Shown: one piece after another, positions 24,330-34,441 of the stretch
Layout: every line of letters begins with the position of its first letter
Position numbering within the stretch: position 1 is the stretch's first letter
Assembly: GCA_037447655.1 (NCBI GenBank)
Contig: JBBHKE010000934.1
Coordinates: 1 to 64,000, forward strand
Direction: 5' to 3'
Origin: Zygnema cylindricum
Lineage: Eukaryota; Streptophyta; Zygnematophyceae; Zygnematales; Zygnemataceae
Length of the DNA: 64,000 nucleotides
Program-made: the position numbers and the translations under genes
The notes under the pieces: generated by a model
Told to the model about the DNA's origin: nothing
Databases searched by the model: none
The model's input: only the letters and a program-made list of their open reading frames with translations

Positions 24330-25934
24330 AGTTATGGGCCCACCCTCTAGGGTGCTCATCTTTAGCCGAGATGGCTTCATATACTGGGAGAGTATGATGG
24401 CCAGAGCGAAAGTATGATGACCAGAGCGTTGTGTGAGAAAAGGTTTTGGGGGATAGTGAGTGAATGAGTGAGGTGTCCATCCAGCCTGGGCATTACTTAA
24501 TGTCAAGGTTTGTAGGGTCCAGGTTTACCAAAAAAGGAGATCCACCTCGACCAGAGGAGAGTAAAGATAGGGAAATCATTGTGATGGACAAAAAGAAAGA
24601 AAATGAGAGAATCACACCGATTGCAACACCTATAACAACCGGATCGGCTTTCATGTCACTACACCGTGAATCGTTATTAGTCTTATGTACGCTATATCCG
24701 CACCCCAAATTTTGACATTGATACCTTAAATATAACAAATTACACTATTTAAGGTTGTGGACAATAATCTGCCACGTCTCGTCGCACTAAATTAGAATGA
24801 ATGACGCTAATTTTTTCTTTACACTAATAATTTCTATACGCTAATAACGATTCAAGGTTAGTGCACAGCGCAATCTCCCACTTACCGGTTTATGTTCGGT
24901 TTGATGAATGAGGAGAATGATATTGATACCAGGGATTACAATAACATGGCGGCCAAACACTTCATACTTTGTCATCTCACGCAAGGACTTGCATCACCTC
25001 ATTTGCAAGTGGAAAGGACATCTAATCTAGGGGTGGCACTCATAGAAATTTACCGATGTGGTACGATTCAGTTGCAGTAGCTGGCAGATCAGAAAATAGA
25101 TGCATATGAATACAAAGGAGGAAAGATGCTAGATTTATGTAATGAGCTTGCTTAACTCTTTATGGAGTTAGAGAGGGCTGGAAAGGTAGAAACTGAAAGG
25201 ATGAAATAAACTATCTACTCATGTAGTTGCAGGATGATAATGAAATATAGTTAATCGTGTACAAGACCTACGAGATTCCAGATAGACATAGAATTCCGAG
25301 GTAGGGATGATTCTCGTCCGAGAGAATATGATTGAGATCCGAAGGGGAGGAAAGAGCGGCCAACCCTTGACAGGTGGGACCGAGTGGAGGAACAAGGATC
25401 TAAGGAGGCCAATTGGAAATTATGGAGGGGGGGGCAGAAAAACCAGATTGATGAGTCCAGACCGAGGGTTTCAAAAATACTGTCATATTTGCAAGAAACC
25501 GGGGCACTTTATGGCGAAGTGCTCTAAACATAACTTTGGTAAAAAGAGGGGCAGACAGGACCTCCGAGAGGAAAGAAGAAGGCCCTTGTGACACAGGTAC
25601 ATTAGGAGGAATACGAGGACGATGAGCTCTTGTTGGATGAGGAGATTAGACCGAGGTCAAGATTCCACGAAAAAATAAATGTGCCTACGGAAGACTGATA
25701 TGTTGGATTGGGGATTCAGGTGCTTCTATACACGTGTAAGGATAAACACTTTTCACAAAGATGAGAAAGATTCCCACCATAAAAATAGAGCACGGGGATG
25801 AGAGGGTAGTCACTACTACTCTGGTAGGATCGGTCGATGTGAAAGTATTAGTGGAGGGAAATACATCCATAGTTTCATTCCCTATTGTGTTAATTATTCC
25901 TAAGTTATACAAATATCTCATCTCAAAATTTGTC
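24330..25934 (+). pseudogene. Plus-strand copia gag-protease remnant (E3)
   Basis: It starts with the primer-binding-site sequence gttatgggcccacc. The Gag shows SRFTKKGDPPRPEE, then NMAAKHFILCHLTQGLASPH after a nested MITE, then EIRRGGKSGQPL and an intact-looking zinc knuckle (CHICKKPGHFMAKC). The protease region keeps RKIPTIKIEHGDERVVTTTLVGSVDVKVLVEG split over two frames, with DSG at ~25712. It ends at a (CTCTCC) repeat at 25935. It is most similar to Gag of the element at 45669-52114. There are many stops. Confidence 0.85.
24662..24858. mobile_element. Mariner-type MITE nested in copia gag
   Basis: CACCGTGAATCGTTATTAG at the left and CTAATAACGATTCAAGGT at the right, flanked by TA (24660-24661 and 24859-24860). 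Gag sequence resumes on each side (TTGSAFMSL | NEENDIDTRDYNNMAAKH), so the insertion came after the copia element. It is 197 bp with a distinct interior. Confidence 0.85.
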
Positions 25935-26670
25935 CTCTCCCTCTCCCTCTCCCTCTCCCTCTCGTGTAGAACTATGAGAGGGGAATGGAGGGGTGGGTAT
26001 GTTTAAAAAGCTGGTTAGGAGGGAGAGATTTTGGGAATTGGGAATTTTAATGCCCTGAAATCTTGTTTGAAGACGGAAGGAAAGTGGGAGTATTAAATGA
26101 AAAACAAAATTTGTCAAATAATAGTTGGAGGAGAGCGGTTGAAGGAAATTCACAAGATTAAAAAGAAACATCGCGTGGAAGAGGAGAAAGAAAGGGAGGA
26201 TGAAAAATGGATGAGTTAATTTGGTGTTAATAATGGAAAAACATGTATGAAAGCGGAGTCAGAATGACATAATCAATGCACAATATTGAATTATCAGTAA
26301 TATCCATAGCAGCAGTAGACTGATTACTTTATTTTTTTGATTGTTTTTTTACTCTGCTAGATTACTTTAATTCATTTACTAGGTTTGAAGTATCTCCGGA
26401 AATTGACACTCTGATAATTTTACTACAATCAAGATTACTCGATGAGCTATACTAAACTCAAAATTTCATTGATAAAATATTTTAAAAAACACACCTGAAC
26501 TAACTTCCATAGAAACATGTAAAATTTGGCAGCTCTAGGGTTTGGATTTATAGGATTTGAATGGAAGGACAGAGGGAGAGCAGGAGATAAAAAAAAAAGG
26601 AAACTGACAACATTATATTTTATTTTCTTTTTTCTATAATTTTCTATATTTCTCTCGTTGCTTATCAATA
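25935..26670. other. AT-rich spacer
   Basis: It begins with four CTCTCC-type hexamers (25935-25962). No domain was seen afterwards. Confidence 0.4.
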
Positions 26671-26757
26671 GGGGAGGGGGAGAAGGCAGAGAGGGGGAGG
26701 GAGAGGGGGAGGGGGGGAAAAGGGGGGGGAGGGGGGAGGGGGAGGGGGAGGGGGATT
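26671..26757 (+). repeat. G-rich tract with quadruplex potential
   Basis: Many runs of 3-9 G separated by 1-4 bases. The run pattern exceeds the G3+N1-7 rule many times over. Confidence 0.85.
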
Positions 26758-27190
26758 TTACAACAATATCATTCACAACCAAATTCAGTTTCATACAATG
26801 ATATACAATGTATACAATACACGTCTTTCTCTATTTTCCTAAAGATAATCTTTTACCAACCCCTATTCTTTTACGCAAATCCCTGACACTTGTATCTCGC
26901 TCTTACGTATTTATCGGTTAATATAATATAAACATCATCACCTTCTAGTAATTCTAACCCAAAATTAAAACCTAGTCGAGGATAGGAAACATCTCAAATA
27001 CACCTTCACTATATATACAAAAAACTGTTATCTATTATATAGTATTTTACTGTTCTCTACTTCATCCTAAGCTCTCTTTTTCGCCATCTCCCTCCAGCGA
27101 TGATATCAACAATCGACGAATCCACTGCATCATCATGATAACCAGGAATCAAGAATCAAGAAAAGGACAAATTTGGTAGCCTAATGAGGG
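26758..27190. other. Spacer, no gene seen
   Basis: Several direct repeats of atacaatg-type words occur near 26795-26820. There is no open frame with support. Confidence 0.35.
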
Positions 27191-27194
27191 ACAA

Positions 27195-27775
27195 AAAAAA
27201 GGGGGAGAATTTGAGAGAGACAGAGGAAGAGGGAGAGGGAGAGAGAGGGGGAGGAGTGGAGGCGGGAGTAGCAGAGGGAGAAGAAGGGGGAGGAGAAAGG
27301 ATGGGGAGGGGAGGTAGATGGGGCGGGGAAGGGGATGGGTGAGGGGGGAGGTGGCGGGGGAGGGGGTGGAGGAGAGAGAGTGAGCGAGAGAATCAGGGTT
27401 AGGGAGTGTGTGATAGAGGGAGTGAGAGAGGGGGAGAGAGGTTAATGGTTGAGGAGTGTGCGATAGAGAGAGGAGAGAAAAAGAGAGAGAGAGTGAGAGA
27501 TAGATGGGTTAAAAAGGAAGGGAGAGAGTGGGGAGAGACAGAGGTTTGAAGGGAGAGAGAGAGAGGGAGAGAACGAGAGGGAGAGATAGGGAGAGAGGGC
27601 GACGAGAGGGGGACGGAGATAAGAAAGGGAGAACAAGAGGCAAGAGGGGGAGAGAGAGCGAGAAGAGGTAAGAGGAAAAAGTGTGTGAGGGAGAGAGAGT
27701 AACAGGGAGTGGGAGAAAGGGAAAGGGATGGATGGAGAAAAAAGGAAGGGAGAGGGAGGGAGGGAGAGGTAAAAA
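27195..27775. repeat. Polypurine tract, ~580 bp
   Basis: The plus strand is almost only A and G with rare interruptions. Minus-strand Ser/Leu/Pro frames are artefacts of composition. Such tracts can form triplex DNA. Confidence 0.9.
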
Positions 27776-27944
27776 TCAATCTAAATTAGTGAAAATCAAT
27801 GTTCAATTCTTTTAAAATGGACATAACGTTATTATAATCTGATTTGAGAAATAGGAATTGTTACCACACGAAACGAGGAGATCAATGGAGGACGCTTAAG
27901 TTGACCGAGGAAGCTAAAAGTCAAACCGGGGGAACTGTACGGAG

Positions 27945-27980
27945 ACAAGTACGGATACAAGTACGGATAGAAGTACGGAT
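27945..27980. repeat. 12-bp tandem repeat x3
   Basis: acaagtacggat twice, then agaagtacggat. Each unit contains GTAC. Confidence 0.9.
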
Positions 27981-28261
27981 GTTCGTTCGACAAATTCGAC
28001 TTGTGCACAATGACGTCACCGGGCCAGGTACTCCTTTTTTCAAGGGCGTACGACGACGTGCGACGGTAAAGCGATTAACTATGGGGGTAAACAGATTAAT
28101 ACTATTATTCTGCAGTAGTATTTGTAGCATTTGGTGTTTTCCTCTCCCCCTCCTTCTCCCTCTCCCTCGCAATCTGTGTCCTCCCATCCCTCTCCAACCC
28201 CCCCTCCTCCTTCCCGTCCTTCGCTCCCTCTCCCTGCCCCCCTCCCTCCCTGTTCCTCCCT

Positions 28262-28445
28262 CTCGAGGAGAGATCTGTTTTGGTGGGGGAGGGGAGGAAT
28301 CAACCAATGGAGGGAAGACGAGAGTGAGAGGAGGGATAGTATATTTTTCGTAGGGAGGGGTGGGGGGAAGTGGAGGGGCGGGAGGAGGGACGTCTACTCC
28401 TGTCATGTTTTTTGGGAGGGGGCCGAGAGTACCATTGATGATAAC
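28262..28445 (-). CDS. Candidate proline-rich exon 2 of the phytocyanin gene
   Basis: A strong 3' splice acceptor (CT repeat then CAG) ends at 28446 on the minus strand. In phase 0 with exon 1 the downstream frame reads VIINGTLGPLPKNMTGVDVP, then a Pro-rich run (PPPAPPLPPTPP, later DSSPPPPKQISP). VIIN directly after GQK matches the last beta strand of phytocyanin domains, and a Pro-rich tail is usual in uclacyanin and early nodulin-like members. The frame then enters GA-rich sequence giving an unlikely RG/RE-rich run, so the exon end is uncertain. No hydrophobic GPI-type tail was found. Confidence 0.45.
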
Positions 28446-28729
28446 CTGAGAGAGAGAGAGAGGGAGAGGGAGGGAGAGGGTGAAGTTATTTAGGAAGGGG
28501 AAGTGGGAGATGCAAAAAGATATCATTTAGTACGGGGTAAAAGAAAAGGGAGGGAGAGGAAATAATGTCATTTATTAGGGCTAAACAGAAGAGAAGAGGG
28601 AGGAAGGGAGGAAAAAGGACTAAAATCTAGTGAGGAACGGAAGAGGAAAAAAGAGGGGGGAGAGGAGCGAGAGTAAAAAGTACATGTATTTATTTCAAGA
28701 AAATTGAGGGAGGAAGAGATAGTGTGGGG

Positions 28730-28832
<103 letters not shown>

Positions 28833-29006
28833 GAAGGAGGGAGAGAAGGAAGTAGACACGGATGGTAAGGTTTGGCAATGTAGAATAAAAAAATGGCACC
28901 AGAATAGAAAACTAGAAACTAATAAATACAAGAATAAAAAATAAAAAAAACAGAAGAAGATCATGAAGGAAAACAGAAAAAAAGAAAAAATAGAAGGGAA
29001 GTGGGC

Positions 29007-29012
29007 TTTATT
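29007..29012 (-). terminator. Candidate poly(A) signal
   Basis: AATAAA on the minus strand, 45 nt beyond the stop codon of the proximal alternative exon. Confidence 0.45.
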
Positions 29013-29056
29013 AAAATATATGCATTAAAATAGAAATACAAACATAAAACCAGACA

Positions 29057-29065
29057 TTACCCCAA
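29057..29065 (-). CDS. Alternative short exon 2 of the phytocyanin gene
   Basis: A pyrimidine-rich stretch (TTTTGTTTGTCTTCTTTTTG) and CAG at 29066-29068 (minus) would splice to exon 1 in phase 0 and encode Leu-Gly-stop, giving a 134-residue protein ending GQKLG. A poly(A) signal follows. This competes with the proline-rich exon. Confidence 0.4.
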   Translation of the reverse strand: MG

Positions 29066-29239
29066 CTGCTCCAAAAAGAAGACAAACAAAAGAGAAAATA
29101 TTTTACAACTTATCGCCCCCCTCCCTCACTCCCACTCCCTCCACCCCCTCCCCTCCCACTCCTTCTCCCTCTCCTCCCCATCCCTCCCTCCCCCATCCCC
29201 CTTCCTCCCTCTTCCCTTCCTCCCTCCCTCCCTCCTCAC

Positions 29240-29635
29240 CTTCTGTCCCGCCTCACAATGCCCGAAAATCATACACCCTAAATACGCCGGTGTCGACGTG
29301 ACATTAAAAAAGAATCCTTCCCCGACTCCTGCCGTATTGTTCGCAATAAATTTGACGTTTTGATAAACGCACCCTTCGTAATCCTCCAAAGTCGGCAGCT
29401 GACCAACCAGGTGATAGTACGCACGATATTTAAAAACTACGACGTCACCGACATATAGCGGATTGTCCATCATCCACAAAGTGTAATTGACGTCCTGGTG
29501 GGTCCACGGGGACCCGTCTTTTGCTTTCGGGTCCCCAACGATAATGTAGCGCGCGTCTGAGGAACGCGGAAACGCGGTTAGGAACAACGCGGTGGCAAAC
29601 GCGGCAAGGACGCACGTGCGAAGTGTGAGGTTCAT
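29240..29635 (-). CDS. Phytocyanin (plastocyanin-like copper protein), exon 1
   Basis: The only well-supported host gene. 132 codons run from ATG at 29635 to a canonical 5' splice site AAG|GTGAGG at 29239. Residues 1-28 form a signal peptide (hydrophobic LAAFATALFLTAF, then SSDA). The phytocyanin domain follows: YIIVGD near residue 30, YVGDVVVFKY at 61-70, and the type I copper ligands His75, Cys121 and His126 in the motif CMIFGHCEAGQK, with Gln131 in the axial position as in stellacyanins. Cys89 and Cys127 fit the family disulfide. N-glycosylation sequons are at Asn50, Asn99 and Asn111. Phytocyanins are secreted or GPI-anchored blue copper proteins thought to carry electrons in the cell wall space. 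Reading past the splice site gives an Arg/Gly/Glu-rich tail in GA-rich DNA, unlikely to be coding. Confidence 0.85.
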
Positions 29636-29760
29636 GTTTGCGGATTGGGGTAGGGGAAATGGGAAAGGGAGAGGGAGAGGGAGAGGGAGAGGGAGAGGGA
29701 AAGGGAGAGGGAGTGGGAGAGGGATGGGAGAGGGGGGGTGGGAAGGGTGAGGACATGAAT
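29636..29760. repeat. GA-rich tract in the phytocyanin 5' leader
   Basis: GGGAGAG repeats on the plus strand give a pyrimidine-rich 5' leader on the coding strand. Confidence 0.8.
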
Positions 29761-29923
29761 GGGAAAAGGAAAGGAGGGTGGGAGGGTTAGAGAAAGAGAG
29801 TGGGAGGGAGAGGGAAGAAGGAAGGATTGGTAAAGAATGGGGGAGTAGGGAGGGAATGCATCGAGAGGGGACGTGTAGGGCAGAGGGAAGAGTGTGTTAG
29901 GTATGTGGAGAGAGGACAAAGGA

Positions 29924-30040
29924 GTGACTGTGACATTCGTGAAGCGACGGGGAAATGTCGGTGGGCAAGGCGGCGGGAGATTCGGTTAGAGCAAAACAGA
30001 GACGCGGGAATCTTTTTATAAAGAGGGATGCCCGCGAAAA
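29924..30040 (-). promoter_or_regulatory. Promoter-proximal block with TATA box
   Basis: Minus-strand TATAAAAA at 30013-30020 lies within gcgggaatctttttataaag. A transcription start ~30 bp downstream would leave a ~350-nt leader before the ATG at 29635. The block is repeated in diverged form at 30140-30242. Confidence 0.55.
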
Positions 30041-30139
30041 GGTTAAAAGGTGAAAAGTGAAAAGGTGAGATGTCGAGAGAGAGAGAGAAGGGGAGTACGG
30101 AGGGACCGAGGGAGCGAAGAGACGACAAGCGAGTGAATT

Positions 30140-30242
30140 TTACATATGTGACGCTACGGGAAAATGACGGTGTGTATGGCGGATATTCGGTTGGGGCGCG
30201 GGAACGAAGACGCGGGAATCTTTTTATGGTAGGGATGCCCGT
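30140..30242 (-). promoter_or_regulatory. Distal duplicate of the promoter block
   Basis: Shared words in the same order as the proximal block: gtgac, cgggaaaatg, cggtg, attcggtt, gacgcgggaatctttttat, gggatgcccg. The TATA core is changed (ttttatggta), so this copy may be dead or an upstream element. Confidence 0.6.
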
Positions 30243-30250
30243 GTGATTCT

Positions 30251-30273
30251 AAGTTTTGGAGATGCCAAAACTT
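30251..30273. other. Perfect 9-bp-arm hairpin
   Basis: AAGTTTTGG and CCAAAACTT around a 5-nt loop, just upstream of the distal promoter copy. Confidence 0.8.
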
Positions 30274-30635
30274 GCAGGTACAATGTTTGTACGAAAACGT
30301 ATGTTTTTTTCGTCAGTGCATACGATCTTTCCGCAAAGAGTACGGTTCGCACGATTTGTACAAAATATGATAGCCATACGATTGTTGATTGGTTCGCCAC
30401 ATTTCACAAAAGGAAACTATTGTACGAATAAATGTCGGTGCGTCTGAAAAAGCACCTAGAATCTTTCAAGACGCAAGTAAAGCTACAGAAGATTCCAACG
30501 TTTTGTACGGAATTTGGTCGGTGATTATATGAAAGAAGCTACATGCGTCGCATCTTTCGCTCGAGCCTCGGGTGTTTGGGTCTACCTAGGGAATTTGTAC
30601 TGTACGGCACAAACTTGACCGTACTGTCTACGGCT
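30274..30635. other. Spacer, no gene seen
   Basis: Frames of 62-63 codons at 30243-30447 show no domain. The DNA is rich in tgtacg words. Confidence 0.35.
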
Positions 30636-30643
30636 GTCCGCAG

Positions 30644-30998
30644 CATAGTTTAAAAGTAGGTGACCGTACGCCCATACAATATGCCTATTGTATGCAAAAC
30701 ATACAATATGGCCTTAAGACCCATATTGTATTGGGCGCAAAATGAAATAACAGGGTTGAGTTACACATGGATCGATAGAGAATTAAACGTCATGTCTAAA
30801 TTTGAAAAAAAAATCGGACAAAAAAATCTTTTTCTGTGAGTTTTGAGCGACTTTTTATTTAAACAGTCAGATTCGGCAATCGGACAGTCGCTGATGAAAG
30901 TAGTGATCTAAGAAGATCACACGGAAAGCCCGTAACACAACTTACGCTAAAGGCGGCCTACAAAAGGCCTACCAAAAAACGCCTACTTTTGAACTATG
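30644..30998. mobile_element. hAT-type MITE (copy 1)
   Basis: Terminal repeats CATAGTTTAAAAGTAGG and CCTACTTTTGAACTATG are flanked by a perfect 8-bp duplication GTCCGCAG (30636-30643 and 30999-31006). The 8-bp duplication and CA..TG ends fit the hAT superfamily. The inside has nested inverted words (atacaatatg.cctattgtat). No transposase. Confidence 0.9.
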
Positions 30999-31006
30999 GT
31001 CCGCAG

Positions 31007-31324
31007 CCAATTTCGCCAATAGCGAGGAAATGTCGGCGACAATTGATCCTTTTGTACGGCTCTTGTCGTTTTAGTCTCGTTGGAATTTGCCGATCTCTCT
31101 CTGGCTTTAAGGATCCTATCGCAACCGTCCGATTGTGCTTTCAACTTCTAATGGGTACTTCTTTGTATTTTTGCGGACGGTAAATTCCCTGACAAATGAG
31201 TTTCGCATACATCCAAAATAGCTACCAGAAAAGTTGTTTGCACTTGCGCTTTAAAGTTTAAACCACAGGTTTTTATGTGCGAAGACAATTGGAAACGCTA
31301 TATAATGTATGTTATGTACTATAC
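31007..31324. other. Spacer between two MITEs
   Basis: No domain or repeat match was seen. Confidence 0.35.
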
Positions 31325-31326
31325 TA

Positions 31327-31544
31327 CACCGTGAATCGCTATTAGTGTTTATGTTTTTTTTGCCAATCAAAACATATTTTCTCCGTACACACTTGTCGGA
31401 TTGTAGACCTGACGGTTACGAGTGAAAGGTAAGATTCTTAGCTTCTAATTAACGGTCTAAAATTGAAAATCGGAAAAGTTTGTACGGAGAAAAGATGTTT
31501 TGTGTGGCAAAAAAAACATTAACCCTAATAAACGATACATGGTG
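31327..31544. mobile_element. Mariner-type MITE, short subfamily (copy 2)
   Basis: CACCGTGAATCGCTATTAG at the left and CTAATAAACGATACATGGTG at the right, both flanked by TA (31325-31326, 31545-31546). The interior is itself partly palindromic: ttctccgtacacacttg on the left mirrors the tgtacggagaaaag region on the right. Confidence 0.85.
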
Positions 31545-31574
31545 TAGTTTACAATACATGGCGTTTTCGAATGT

Positions 31575-33295
31575 TGCGCACATGAAGTCTATCCTTTAAG
31601 ACTGTAAACTTGGCTACTGAATACTTTAAGGTGAGAGATATCTGGTTTCCCTCCAACCCATCTCTCATAAGGTGTCATTCCTTTTACAACTGAGGTAAGA
31701 ACTCTATTTTTAATGTAGTTGGCACAGTTCATGGCTTCTGGCCAAATTCTCTTTCCTATATTATTGTCGGCCAACATACTGCATGCATTATCTCCAAGTG
31801 TTCGGTTCAACCTCTCAGCTACCCCATTTTGCTTCGGGTTATACGTTACAGTTTTTGGGTGATGAACTCCCTCATCTGGGAAGTATTCCTCAAACTGGTT
31901 AGAGGTATATTCCCCCCAATTATCACTCTTTATTCCCTTAATGGGGGTTACATGCAACTTGTCACTCCAGGTTTTATATTCTTTGAAGTAAGTTGGTGTT
32001 TCAGACTTTGCTTTTAGGAAGTAAACTTTAGAGTATCTAGACCACTCATCGGTTATTGTCAACATAAACCTCTTTCCTCGAACCAAAGGTACTTTTGTAG
32101 GTCCCATATGTCTATGTAGACCAAATCTAGTACTTTCTAACCTCTTTATGTGGCGGCTTCGGGAAAAGGAAGTCTATGAGCCTTACCTTAAGCACAACCA
32201 TTACAATCATCCACCATTTCATTTTCCCCAAATTGAATGCCTTCTATAACACCAAGCTTTTTCATTTCCCTCAACCTATCAAAATGCACATGCCCCAATC
32301 GCTTATGCGAAATCATCAGATTTGGAACACCAACCTAGTAAGCATTCTTCTTTTCATTACTCAGGTTAAGCCTAAACATTCCTTGGCTACCCTTATGTGC
32401 CGTGAAGTAGACTTCATCCTCATACTTAACTGGAAAGAATCCTTTTCTAGTGAAGGTATCAAACTCTTTGTCATATAACAAAAAGGTAGAGACAAGATTT
32501 GTACTCAGTTGAGGAATGTGGAGCACATCTGAGAAGTTGAGTTTAGAAGTCTTACCCTCCACTAAAACTTTTAGATCTACCAATTCTACTAGATCTGTTG
32601 TAAACACTCTCCCATCCCCATAGTCTATATTTACTGTAGGGATTTTTCTTAGCTTAGTAAAGAGGTGCTTATCACGACACATATGCATGGATCCACTTGA
32701 GTCGATGATCCATCCTTCCTCCATACTGATCTCTCTCTCCTTTGAATGGTTTCTTCAGATCTTTCCCCCATCGGTTTCCTCCTGCAGCTAGAGCTTGGAT
32801 GATCATTCCCCCTCTCCTAATCTCAATTGTGTTCTCCTGCACAAGTATCATCCGGACCACTGTGTTCCACTTCCATGAACTGTTAGTCATTTTCTATACT
32901 CGGTACACTATGTTTTTATACTCGTCAGGTAACTTCATGATGAGAGTATTGACTTTCATCTTTATTGTACCTGTCCTCCCGACACTCTCCATCTCCATAT
33001 ACAAACAAGAGAGATCTTTACAATAGTCTAACATATTTCCCCCTTTGTAAGTATGATTCACTTACTTTTGTTCGGCCAACTGGAGCTCCTGAATAGTACC
33101 AGCTCTATAGACTTCCACCAAACTAACCCACAACTCCTCGGCATTATAAATGTGAAGATGCGCGGTTCCCAAAGCCTGAGTGAGATGTCTTAGAATGATG
33201 TTTTTGGCAGCCATGTTGCTCTCTTCCCACGTTTGGGTATCGTTCTCCGTGGTTCACGGCCGTCGTTTCGGGTGTCGTGGTAATAGGATTAAGAG
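31575..33295 (-). pseudogene. Copia gag-protease-integrase fragment (E4)
   Basis: Minus-strand order from 33295: Gag (NMAAKNIILRHLTQALG, 33150-33210; NTLIMKLPDEYKNIVYRV; ENTIEIRRGG), then directly protease WIIDSSGSMHMC (32335-32724). The zinc-knuckle and acidic region are deleted and the catalytic DSGAS reads DSSGS. The pre-integrase domain is decayed; the integrase core at 31589-32107 keeps DEWSRYSKVYF, KSDNWGEYTS and NGVAERLNRTLG. The body ends abruptly at ~31575 within FSSQVYSL. The LTR at its 5' side is shared with the neighbouring element. Confidence 0.85.
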
Positions 33296-34441
33296 GCGTT
33301 CTATAGGCTGTATTGCCACACACAATTCGCATATCAAAAGAAGTTACTCTAGATAGTGCCGACTCCAAGTTTAAATAAACCCAAATGATTGACCCCTTGA
33401 CAATCACAACCCTATTAAAGCTTCACTCTTATGAAACAAGACTTTGTGTGTGCTCAGTTTCACCACAGAATGCAAAGTTAGAATATGTGATTTAGATACA
33501 TTCACCCACTTTGACTTTCCCTTAAAAATTGCAGCCACCCAGGCAGGCAAAAACTTCGACGTAGTACTTCCTTGTGTAGCGTAGACTCCCGTGAGTTAGG
33601 AGCAAAAAAAATCACTGTAAATGGCCAAGTAAATTGATAGTCATGGCTGGCCAAAGTTTGCCATTTATACAAGATGCTCTCTGGGAGAGGCGGCTACCAA
33701 CCCGAAATATTCTAAGTCCTATTCCCTCTCTAAAACCCCTTCTACTGAAATACGGCGCCAATCACAAGACTATACAATACATAAAAGTAAAGGCGCCGGA
33801 GTACTTTGTGTACGCGAGCTGTACGACAGGCCATACAGGTGACATTTGTCACATTTGAGCTTGATGTCTTGCACTCCGGGAATTCCGCAACCACGTACGA
33901 TGTCGCCACGTGTCATTCGGAGTGGCGGTGCCCGAAAACGCCAAGGTTGCCATTCACGAATCTCGGCTTGCACCATGGCTGTCGATTTCACATTGCCTTT
34001 TTATCCGGACCGTCAAAATAAATGTCCGTAAGATTTGTTTTGTGCGGCATAAAAGGTACACTGGGTTCTATGCCAAAGATTCCTTCCTAGTAGTTTAATG
34101 GAATCTTTGCCCTTTATCTATTCAAATACCTATCGTACCCTATATTTCCTAGCACTGATCCTATACTACAGGATAAAGGTATCACCTACCGGTTTATCTA
34201 ACAGACGTTAGGAACCAGGATCAAATCTAGGACCCGGCATCTTTTTGGTACAGACTAAGTAGAAGCCTATTTTCCTTCACCTTAGACAGCATAGGCAGCC
34301 ATGGTATTAGCTCTCTCTCCAGTCTTCAGTGACTGCAACATGTATGGGGACTGGAGAGTGGGGGGAGAAGCAAAATGCCTTTGTTTTATATCTTCTTTTT
34401 ATTTTTCCTATTCAGACCTAGATAATACATAACTTTAAACA
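33296..34441 (-). repeat. Type C LTR shared by E4 and E5
   Basis: About 1.15 kb, ending TTTAAACA next to a polypurine complement (ctcccctt). The U5 side lacks the Gag ATG and the usual TGAAA start. It has TATA-like tttata near 33665, GTAC motifs at 33750-33835, a G-box gccacgtg near 33905 and a tRNA-like module at 34170-34246. Confidence 0.8.
34170..34246 (+). other. tRNA-like module in LTR type C
   Basis: aggataaaggtatcacctac then box B-like GGATCAAATCt and T5 (34242-34246). The stem AACCAGG/CTAGGACC is partly kept. The sister copy is at 37189-37266. Confidence 0.45.

Noticed and set aside
27399-27779. Ser/Pro/Leu-rich minus frames of 64-126 codons
   Set aside because: Composition of the polypurine tract; no start context or domain.
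27844-28353. 169-codon plus frame with a Pro/Leu-rich end
   Set aside because: Antisense to the candidate proline-rich exon and driven by pyrimidine tracts; no domain seen.
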